Below, piece by piece: positions 57,679-64,000 of a DNA stretch of 64,000 nt (positions within the stretch are counted from its first letter, which is position 1; each line of letters begins with the position of its first letter). Under the pieces are notes generated by a model. The model saw only the letters and a program-made list of their open reading frames with translations, searched no databases and was not told the DNA's origin. A program made the translations under genes and the position numbers. Source of the stretch: VAXT01 sp964591295 (GTDB taxonomy: Bacteria; Actinomycetota; Thermoleophilia; Gaiellales; Gaiellaceae). Location: the NCBI GenBank assembly GCA_964591295.1, contig CAZQAG010000001.1, positions 1-64,000 on the forward strand. Direction: 5' to 3'.

Positions 57679-58802
57679 CGGGTGCCTTCGATCCGTTCCC
57701 AGAGCAACGGCGGCCCGAAGCGTATGTAGCGCGCGAGCCCGGCCAGGGTCGCCCACGTGACGACCAGGTAGTAGTACGCGAGCCCGGCGCCCGGGATCGG
57801 CAGCCGCAGGCGGCCGGCCCCGGCGAGCATCAACCACAGCAGCTGCGCTGCCAGCACCGCCTGGTAGACCCAGCCCTCACCGACGAGCACGGCGCTCGAA
57901 ACCAGCAGGACGAGGTGCAGAATCCCGCTCCCGTACCGAAGCAGCCGGTGAGACACGAGCTCCACGAAGTAGACAGGCCCGACCCGGCGCAGCATGCCAC
58001 GGAAGACATGCACCCAGGCCCCTCGCAGCATCCGCACCTTCCGGCGGTACTCGTCCTCGATGTCACGCGACGGCTTCTCGATCGACACCGCGTCCGGGTC
58101 GTACACGGCTCGGCGTCCCCGCTGCACCATCAGATAGGGAAGGCCGAGGTCGTGGCCGCACCACGGCTCGAGGTCGACCCAGTCCGAACGGCGAACGGCG
58201 TAGATCGGGCCGTTTCCCGCCGTGATCGAGCCGAGCCGCGACTCCTGCATCCGCAGCCAGAGCTCGAAGCGCCAGTACGCGCCCTCGCGATTGGTCCCGT
58301 CCGGGGTCTCGTACGACGCGCGGCCCGAGACGTAACCGACTGCCGCATCGGCGAAGCTGCGAACGAGCAGCCGGAGCGCCCCGGGCTGCCAGACCGCATT
58401 GGCATCCGAGAAGGCCACGATCTCGCCGGTCGAGTCCTGAACGCCAAGGTTCTGTGCGGCAACCTTCCCTCCACGGGGGCAGCGAACGAGCCTCACTCGC
58501 AAATCCTCCCCGGCCAGGCGCTCGACGATCTCGTCGGTGCGATCGGAAGAGGCGTCGGAGGCGACGAGGACCTGGAGCCGGTCGGGGGGGTAGTCGAGCT
58601 GGAGCAGGTTTCGCACCCGGCGCTCGATCACGTCCTCCTCGTTGTGAGCGGCGACGACGACGCTGACCGCCGGCTCGATGTCGGCTCCCCTCAAGGGGCG
58701 GCTGCGCAGGCGCGCTCCCAGCGCGGCGAAGAGCGCGTAGCCCACGTGCGTCCACACGAGGGCGGCGAGCGAGATCCAAAAGAGAAGTTTTACGACGAGC
58801 AT
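57675..58802 (-). CDS. Membrane-anchored GT2 glycosyltransferase
   Basis: A 375-residue protein with an N-terminal helix (residues 3-25), a GT-A domain (VSVVVAAHNEEDVIERRVRNLL, VASDASSDRTDEIVERL, AFSDANAVWQPGAL, with RRKVRMLRGAW at its end) and three C-terminal hydrophobic helices. This layout matches processive or membrane-embedded GT2 enzymes such as hyaluronan-synthase and cellulose-synthase relatives, though the QxxRW motif is not clear here. It is the first gene of a two-gene unit with the PglC-like enzyme. Confidence 0.82.
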   Translation of the reverse strand: MLVVKLLFWISLAALVWTHVGYALFAALGARLRSRPLRGADIEPAVSVVVAAHNEEDVIERRVRNLLQLDYPPDRLQVLVASDASSDRTDEIVERLAGEDLRVRLVRCPRGGKVAAQNLGVQDSTGEIVAFSDANAVWQPGALRLLVRSFADAAVGYVSGRASYETPDGTNREGAYWRFELWLRMQESRLGSITAGNGPIYAVRRSDWVDLEPWCGHDLGLPYLMVQRGRRAVYDPDAVSIEKPSRDIEDEYRRKVRMLRGAWVHVFRGMLRRVGPVYFVELVSHRLLRYGSGILHLVLLVSSAVLVGEGWVYQAVLAAQLLWLMLAGAGRLRLPIPGAGLAYYYLVVTWATLAGLARYIRFGPPLLWERIEGTR

Positions 58803-58818
58803 GTGCGCTTGGTGTACG

Positions 58819-58824
58819 TATTCT
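58819..58824 (+). promoter_or_regulatory. -10 hexamer TATTCT for the epimerase unit
   Basis: TATTCT ends 8 nt before ATG 58833. A weaker match (TACACC, minus strand, 58811-58816) lies 8 nt before the divergent GT2 start at 58802. Confidence 0.45.
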
Positions 58825-58832
58825 CACGGCTC

Positions 58833-59783
58833 ATGCCTGCTGTATCGATCGAAAGCGCACGTTTCCTCGTCACCGGCGGCTCTGGCTTCGTGGGCTCGCA
58901 CGTGGTCGAGGAGCTCGTCGCTGGTGGCGCAAACGAGATCGTCGTCTTCGACAAGGTCATCCGCGGCGAGAACCTCGAGCAGGCGCGTGCGGCCGGATCG
59001 GTCCGGGTCGTCGAAGGCGATGTCACAGACCGTGACGCGCTCGCGGAAGCCGCTGCCGGAGTCGACGGCGTCTTCCATCTGGCCGTGCTCCCGATCGGGC
59101 CGAGCGAGGCGGACCCGCGCCTCTCGCTCGACGTAAACGTCGTCGGCACGTTCAACGTGCTCGAGGCGGCCCAGCAGGCCGGGGCGAAGAAGGTCGTCTA
59201 CTCGTCCGCCTCGTCGGTCTACGGCGACACCAACGAGACGATGGACGAATCGCACCCGCTCGAGGCCCGCTCGATGTACGGAGCCTCGAAGATCGCCGGC
59301 GAGTATTTCCTCCGCGCGTTCCGGGAGATTCACGGCCTCGACTTCGTCACGCTCCGCTACATGAACGTCTACGGGCCTCGCCAGGAGGGCGGCTTGATCG
59401 TGAGCGTCCTCCGGCGCATCGAGTCGGGCGAAGCGCCCCTGATCCAGGGCGACGGGAGCCAGTCGTTCGACTTCATCCACGTCGCGGATGTCGCGCGGCT
59501 GAACATCGCCGCGATGGCCTCCGAGGTGAGCGGCGAGGCCTTCAACGTCGGCAGCGGCGGCGAGGCGAGCGTGCGCGAGATCGTCGAGCAGCTGATCGAG
59601 CTGACAGGCTCCGAGCTCGAACCGGAGTACGACCTCGACGCCAAGGTCCTGATGGCGCGCCGTGTCGGAAGCAATGAGCGGGCCGTCAAAGAGCTCGACT
59701 GGCAGCCGGCGCTCGACCTCGAAACGGGTCTGACCGAGGTGATCGCCTTCGAGCGCTCGAGGGCCGGGACCACGCGTGCGTAA
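58833..59783 (+). CDS. NAD-dependent sugar epimerase/dehydratase
   Basis: A 316-residue extended short-chain dehydrogenase: FLVTGGSGFVGSHVVEELV (NAD loop), YSSASSVYG and MYGASKIAGEYF (catalytic Tyr/Lys), LRYMNVYGPRQ, FDFIHVADVARL and FNVGSGGEAS. These are shared by UDP-glucose 4-epimerases, UDP-glucuronate 4-epimerases and relatives; I cannot assign which. ATG 58833 agrees with the -10 spacing pattern. It heads a four-gene unit with a methyltransferase, a second AsnB homologue and a GT4. Confidence 0.87.
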   Translation: MPAVSIESARFLVTGGSGFVGSHVVEELVAGGANEIVVFDKVIRGENLEQARAAGSVRVVEGDVTDRDALAEAAAGVDGVFHLAVLPIGPSEADPRLSLDVNVVGTFNVLEAAQQAGAKKVVYSSASSVYGDTNETMDESHPLEARSMYGASKIAGEYFLRAFREIHGLDFVTLRYMNVYGPRQEGGLIVSVLRRIESGEAPLIQGDGSQSFDFIHVADVARLNIAAMASEVSGEAFNVGSGGEASVREIVEQLIELTGSELEPEYDLDAKVLMARRVGSNERAVKELDWQPALDLETGLTEVIAFERSRAGTTRA

Positions 59784-60834
59784 GTCACTGGTCGACCTCC
59801 TCGCCGATCCCGAATCGCACGCACCCCTCGAGCTCGCAGAGGACGGAGTCGCGAGCGACGGGGAGGTCCAGGAAGGGGCCCTGCGGACCGCCGATGGGCG
59901 TGCCTACTCGATCGTCCGCGGAATCCCGCGATTCATCGAGATCGCGGATGTCGGCCAGCAGCAGACCGCCGACACGTTCGGGTTCAAATGGCACCAGCGG
60001 GACTCGTACGACTCGCCAGGCTTCCGGGAGTTCGCCCTCGACTGGTTCCTGGAGCGCTACGGATTCGAAAGCCAGAACGACCTCCGCAGCTTCTTCCGCC
60101 GGCACCGCCTCACGCTTGACGCGGGTTGCGGCGCAGGGTTCACCGCGTCGCTCTGGCTGGAGCCCGGCTGGCGTGGAGAAGGAGACGCTGAATGGGTCGG
60201 CCTCGACATCTCGACTGCGATCGACGTGGCGCAGGATCGCCTTGGCTCGGTGGACGGCGTTCATTTCGTCCAGGGGGATGTCTCGAGCCCTCCATTCACG
60301 CCGGGCACGTTCGACGCCATCCTCTCCGAAGGCGTCCTCCACCACACGCCCTCCACCGAGGCCGCGATCCGAGCACTCGCCTCGGCGCTCGCACCTGGGG
60401 GCGAGCTCCTCTTCTACGTCTATCGCAAGAAGGGACCGCTGCGCGAGTTCGCCGACGACTACATCCGCTCCGTCGTCTCGAAGATGCCACCCGACGAAGC
60501 CTGGGAAGCGCTTCGACCGTTGACGAGGCTCGCGCAGACGCTGGCCGAGCTCGACGCGACCGTCGAGGTGCCCGAGGACATCCCCTATCTGCAGATCGCG
60601 GCAGGCGAGCACGACGTCCAGCGACTCCTGTACTGGAACTTCCTCAAACTATTCTGGAACCCGAAGCTCTCCTTCGAAGAGAACAACCACGTGAACTTCG
60701 ACTGGTACCACCCGCAGTACGCCCACCGGCAGACGGAGGCGCAGCTGCGCAACTGGTGCGACGACTGCGGGCTCGAGATCTTTCACCTGGTGGAGCAGGA
60801 AAGCGGCTTTACGGTCCGGGCCAGGAAGGTCTAG
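59776..60834 (+). CDS. SAM-dependent methyltransferase with N-terminal Trm112-like segment
   Basis: A 352-residue protein. Residues 1-58 resemble a Trm112/UPF0434 strand set (LVDLLADPESHAPLELAEDG, GRAYSIVRGIPRF), but the zinc cysteines are absent. The methyltransferase domain (TLDAGCGAGFTASLWLEPGW, LDISTAIDVAQDRL, ILSEGVLHHTPSTEAAIRAL) follows at about 110-250, and a C-terminal helical part ends in WCDDCGLEIFHL. Its GTG overlaps the epimerase end by 8 nt. It resembles methyltransferases of sugar-modification loci. Confidence 0.84.
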   Translation: MRKSLVDLLADPESHAPLELAEDGVASDGEVQEGALRTADGRAYSIVRGIPRFIEIADVGQQQTADTFGFKWHQRDSYDSPGFREFALDWFLERYGFESQNDLRSFFRRHRLTLDAGCGAGFTASLWLEPGWRGEGDAEWVGLDISTAIDVAQDRLGSVDGVHFVQGDVSSPPFTPGTFDAILSEGVLHHTPSTEAAIRALASALAPGGELLFYVYRKKGPLREFADDYIRSVVSKMPPDEAWEALRPLTRLAQTLAELDATVEVPEDIPYLQIAAGEHDVQRLLYWNFLKLFWNPKLSFEENNHVNFDWYHPQYAHRQTEAQLRNWCDDCGLEIFHLVEQESGFTVRARKV

Positions 60835-60836
60835 CC

Positions 60837-62747
60837 ATGTGCGGCCTCACCGGCATCGTCAATCGCACGGGTGAGCCGGCCGAGCGAGACGTCCTGCGCA
60901 AGATGACCGACGTCGTCGCTCACCGCGGGCCCGACGGCGAGGGCTACCACCTCGACGGGCCGGCCGGACTGGGTCACAGGCGCCTCGCGATCATCGACCT
61001 GTCGGACGCCGCCATCCAGCCGCTTCCGAATGAGACCGGCGATCTTCACCTGATCTTCAACGGCGAGATCTACAACTTCGCCGAGCTCCGCGCCGAACTG
61101 GAGGCGAAGGGGCATCGCTTCCGGTCGAACACCGACTCCGAGGTAATCGTGCACGGCTACGAGGAATGGGGCGATGCATGCGTCGACCGGCTGAACGGCA
61201 TGTTCGCTTTCGCCCTGTGGGACAAACGGCGCCGACGGCTCTTCATCGCCCGTGACCGCTACGGCATCAAGCCCCTCTACTGGTACGACCGAAACGGGCT
61301 CTTCCTGTTCGCCTCCGAGATCAAGAGCATCCTCGCGCACCCCGCCGTGTCCGCAGAGGTGTCCTATCCGGCGCTCCACGAGTACTTCGTCTTCCAGAAC
61401 GTCTTCAGCGACCTGACCCTGTTCGAGGGCGTGCGGATGCTGCCGCCGGGATGCACGCTCGAGGTGCTCGAAGGCGGCGAACCCAGGATCAACCGCTACT
61501 GGGATTTCCCCGATTTCGAGACCCAACTGGCTCTCTCCGAGGACGAGGCAGCCGAGCGACTCACCGATCTCTTCGTCGAGGCCGTCACCCGGCAGCTGGT
61601 CGCCGACGTACCCGTCGGGTCTTTCCTCAGCGGAGGCATGGACTCGGGTTCGATCACCTCGGTCGCGGCCCGGCACCTTCCGAGGATGCGCACGTTTACC
61701 GCCGGCTTCGACTTGAGCTCCGCCTCGGGCCTCGAGCTGAACTTCGACGAGCGCGCGACTGCCGAGCTTCTTTCGAACCGGTTCAAGACCGAGCACTACG
61801 AAGTCGTGCTGCACGCGGGCGACATGGAGGTGGTGCTGCCCGAGCTCGTCTGGCACCTGGAAGACCTGCGCGTCGGCCAGTCGTATCCCAACTTCTACGT
61901 CGCCCGGCTGGCGAGCAAGTTCGTCACCGTAGCCCTGTCCGGCGCGGGCGGCGACGAGCTCTTCGGCGGCTATCCGTGGCGCTACTACCACGGCCTCGAC
62001 GGCTCGAGCCCTGAGGACTACGCGCGGCAGTACTACGGGTACTGGCAACGGCTCGTTCCCGAGAGCGCGGCCGGGGACTTCTACCGCGACGAGGCGCTTC
62101 GGCAGATAGAAGGCCACTCGACCTACGACGTCTTCAGGAGCGTCTTCGGCGACCGCCTGGAAGGCCTGACGACACCGGAGGACTACCTCAACGCATCGCT
62201 CTACTTCGAGGCGAAGACCTTCCTTCACGGCCTGCTCGTCGTCGACGACAAGCTGAGCATGGCTCATTCGCTCGAGACCCGGGTCCCGTTCCTCGACGAC
62301 GAGCTCGTCGACTTCGCGGCGCGCCTCCCCGTGCACCACAAGCTTCGCAACCTCGATCACGCGCTCCACATGGACGAGAACGCACCCGTCAAGCAGATCG
62401 AATCCACGGACGGAAAGCGGGTGCTGCGGCGCGCGATGAGCAGTCTCGTGCCCCAGGAGATCACTGACGGGTCGAAGCAGGGCTTCAGCGCCCCCGACGC
62501 CACCTGGTTCCGAGGGGAGAGCATCGACTACATCAACCGCCTGCTTCGCGATCCGAAGGCGCTGATCTACGAGTTCGTACAGCCCGAATATGTCGCGAAC
62601 GTCCTCGAAGAGCACAGCTCCGCGAGAGCGAATAGGCGGCTTCTGATCTGGTCGCTGCTGAGCTTCGAGTGGTGGTGTCGGTGCTTCCTCGACGGCGACG
62701 CGAGGAACGCCGCCCCGGCCGACTCGCTCGAGCTCGCCGCCAGGTGA
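60837..62747 (+). CDS. asnB: Second asparagine synthase-like amidotransferase
   Basis: A 636-residue enzyme. Glutaminase start MCGLTGIVNRTG with nucleophile Cys2, VAHRGPDGEG, FNGEIYNFAEL; synthetase ATP loop FLSGGMDSGSITSV and SGAGGDELFGGYPWRY. It is clearly diverged from the homologue at 45759-47690: the loop ends SGG.DSG instead of SGG.DSS and the middle region differs. It probably amidates another carboxyl sugar or intermediate. ATG is 2 nt after the methyltransferase stop; its stop overlaps the next GTG (GTGA). Confidence 0.9.
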   Translation: MCGLTGIVNRTGEPAERDVLRKMTDVVAHRGPDGEGYHLDGPAGLGHRRLAIIDLSDAAIQPLPNETGDLHLIFNGEIYNFAELRAELEAKGHRFRSNTDSEVIVHGYEEWGDACVDRLNGMFAFALWDKRRRRLFIARDRYGIKPLYWYDRNGLFLFASEIKSILAHPAVSAEVSYPALHEYFVFQNVFSDLTLFEGVRMLPPGCTLEVLEGGEPRINRYWDFPDFETQLALSEDEAAERLTDLFVEAVTRQLVADVPVGSFLSGGMDSGSITSVAARHLPRMRTFTAGFDLSSASGLELNFDERATAELLSNRFKTEHYEVVLHAGDMEVVLPELVWHLEDLRVGQSYPNFYVARLASKFVTVALSGAGGDELFGGYPWRYYHGLDGSSPEDYARQYYGYWQRLVPESAAGDFYRDEALRQIEGHSTYDVFRSVFGDRLEGLTTPEDYLNASLYFEAKTFLHGLLVVDDKLSMAHSLETRVPFLDDELVDFAARLPVHHKLRNLDHALHMDENAPVKQIESTDGKRVLRRAMSSLVPQEITDGSKQGFSAPDATWFRGESIDYINRLLRDPKALIYEFVQPEYVANVLEEHSSARANRRLLIWSLLSFEWWCRCFLDGDARNAAPADSLELAAR

Positions 62748-64000
62748 CCGGCAAGGAGCTCGTACGGATCTCGGGGCAGGTCGCCCTCGCACCCTTGGCG
62801 CTGCCCTTGCTTGCCGGAGCGGCCCTCCGTGTGCGACGAGACGCGGAGCGCCGGCGGCAAAACCGTGAACGTCCGCGGCTCCTCTACGGGCCAACTCCGA
62901 TCATCTCGATCAAGTACATGCGCGACGCGATGGAGAGGGCCGGTTACTACGCCCGAACGGTCGTCTACAGCTCGCTGCCGATCTTCGCCCAGTCGAACTA
63001 CGACTACTCACTCGAAAGCTTCTTCAAGTCGTCCTCGGCGACGAGTGCCTGGCGACGCGCCGCTTCGGTCATCCTCGGGCCGTATCGCGTCTTCATCTGG
63101 TCGCTCCGTCGGTTCGACGTGTACCACTTCTTCTTCGATGGGGGCCTTTTGACCGGAACGCCGCTCCGTTTCCTCGAAGTGCAGCTGCTGCACCTCGCCG
63201 GCAAGAAGGTGGTCGTCTTTCCCTACGGAGCCGACGTCGCCGCCCGTAGCACGATCCGCTCGGCCGAGTGGCGGCACGGGCTCGAGGTCCACTACCCGGA
63301 GCTGATCAGGCGCGAGCGGTCGATCCTTCGTCAGATTCGGTACTTCTGCCGGCGAGCCGACTACGTCGTGGCGTGCCTCGTGCACGCCGAATCGGTCGCC
63401 CGCTGGGATCTGTTGACGACCCTCTACTACCCGATCGACACGGATCGGTGGCGGCCAATCGAGCGCTCCGAGGACGACGGGCCGGTGACGGTCGTCCACG
63501 CCCCCAACCACCGGGTCATCAAGGGAAGCGACTACCTGATCGAGGCGTGCCGAGAGCTACAGGAGGAAGGGCTCGCGCTCGAGCTTCGGCTCGTCGAGGG
63601 AATGCCGAACGAGGAGCTCAAGCAGCTGCTCGAGGCCTCGGACATGGTTGCGGACCAGTTCGTGCTCGGATACGCACTGGCCGCGCTCGAAGGGATGAGC
63701 CTCGGGAAGCCCGTTCTCTCGAACCTCTCGGATCCTGCCTACTACGACGTCCACCGAATGCACACGGGCCTCGACGAGTGCCCGATCGTCAGCACGACGC
63801 CTGCGGACCTCAAGGAGACCCTGCGGCGGCTGACCGCGGATCGCGCGCTTCGGGCGAAGATCGGACAGGCAAGCCGGGACTACGTCCTGAAGTACCACTC
63901 CTATGGACCTGTGGCCCGCATGTGGGAGCTCGTGTATCGAAAGATCTGGTTCGGCGACGACTTCGAGCTCGAGTACTGGCATCCCGATCGGGCGCCAGAC
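62744..64000 (+). CDS. Glycosyltransferase (GT-B, GT4-like), 3' end beyond the window
   Basis: The frame is open from GTG 62744 to the right edge, 419 codons without a stop. After a hydrophobic N-terminal stretch (QVALAPLALPLLAGAAL), it has LLYGPTPIISIKYMRDAMERAG, FDVYHFFFDGGLL, KVVVFPYGADVA, a linker TVVHAPNHRVIKGSDYLIEA and a donor half DQFVLGYALAALEGMSLGKPVLSN. The latter is the group 1 donor site with the EX7E pattern weakened. It is the fourth gene of the unit starting at 58833. The C-terminus is not visible. Confidence 0.82.
   Translation, partial: MTGKELVRISGQVALAPLALPLLAGAALRVRRDAERRRQNRERPRLLYGPTPIISIKYMRDAMERAGYYARTVVYSSLPIFAQSNYDYSLESFFKSSSATSAWRRAASVILGPYRVFIWSLRRFDVYHFFFDGGLLTGTPLRFLEVQLLHLAGKKVVVFPYGADVAARSTIRSAEWRHGLEVHYPELIRRERSILRQIRYFCRRADYVVACLVHAESVARWDLLTTLYYPIDTDRWRPIERSEDDGPVTVVHAPNHRVIKGSDYLIEACRELQEEGLALELRLVEGMPNEELKQLLEASDMVADQFVLGYALAALEGMSLGKPVLSNLSDPAYYDVHRMHTGLDECPIVSTTPADLKETLRRLTADRALRAKIGQASRDYVLKYHSYGPVARMWELVYRKIWFGDDFELEYWHPDRAPD

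Noticed and set aside
60831..62894. Minus-strand frame of about 690 codons opposite the second AsnB homologue
   Set aside because: Antisense shadow; the plus strand has complete amidotransferase motifs.

Overview
The window is visibly very GC-rich, extremely compact and rich in GTG and TTG starts. Together with a B12-dependent (class II) ribonucleotide reductase, an ATPase-LuxR regulator remnant followed by a DUF4242 gene, and a polymerase-less-looking PolX/PHP protein, this suggests a high-GC actinobacterium. My guess is a deep-branching soil or sediment lineage such as Thermoleophilia; that placement is inference. No tRNA, rRNA, CRISPR array, transposase or phage gene was seen.

Layout. 1-5.7 kb: 3' end of nrdJ, a secreted Ig-like protein, a repeat-bearing region with gene relics, a secreted metalloprotease-like protein with a substituted zinc site, a SemiSWEET sugar transporter, a small secreted protein and an LPG-synthase-TM-type membrane protein. 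5.6-11.2 kb: four overlapping genes (MFS transporter; PLP decarboxylase fused to a cyclic-nucleotide-binding domain; second MFS transporter fused to a cyclic-nucleotide-binding domain; agmatinase-like ureohydrolase) that look like one nucleotide-sensing amine-metabolism unit. 11.3-16.8 kb: a decayed LuxR-family regulator, DUF4242 and secreted proteins, a possible metallo-beta-lactamase-fold protein, and a PolX homologue whose C-terminus runs into a 47-bp tandem repeat. 16.9-21.1 kb (minus): an O-antigen-type ABC exporter whose permease and ATPase genes are separated by hemE and hemH, all with overlapping or abutting ends.

21.1-64 kb is a large cell-surface polysaccharide locus. It holds about fifteen glycosyltransferases (GT4, GT2, a GT2/GT-B fusion, a GT-C membrane enzyme), five SAM methyltransferases, GDP-mannose dehydratase plus reductase, a UDP-GlcNAc 2-epimerase, an NAD epimerase, two initiating phosphoglycosyl transferases, a flippase, a Wzz-like chain-length protein, an ATP-grasp ligase, two AsnB-type amidotransferases, a two-domain oxidoreductase, a heparinase-like lyase and a secreted glycoside hydrolase. 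Both ABC-type and flippase/Wzz-type export genes are present, so more than one glycan is probably made. The locus is cut off at the right edge.

A recurring feature is a TANNNT hexamer 6-9 nt upstream of the first start codon of many transcription units, often in divergent pairs separated by only 22-62 nt. This points to widespread leaderless transcription and gives a consistent way of choosing starts.
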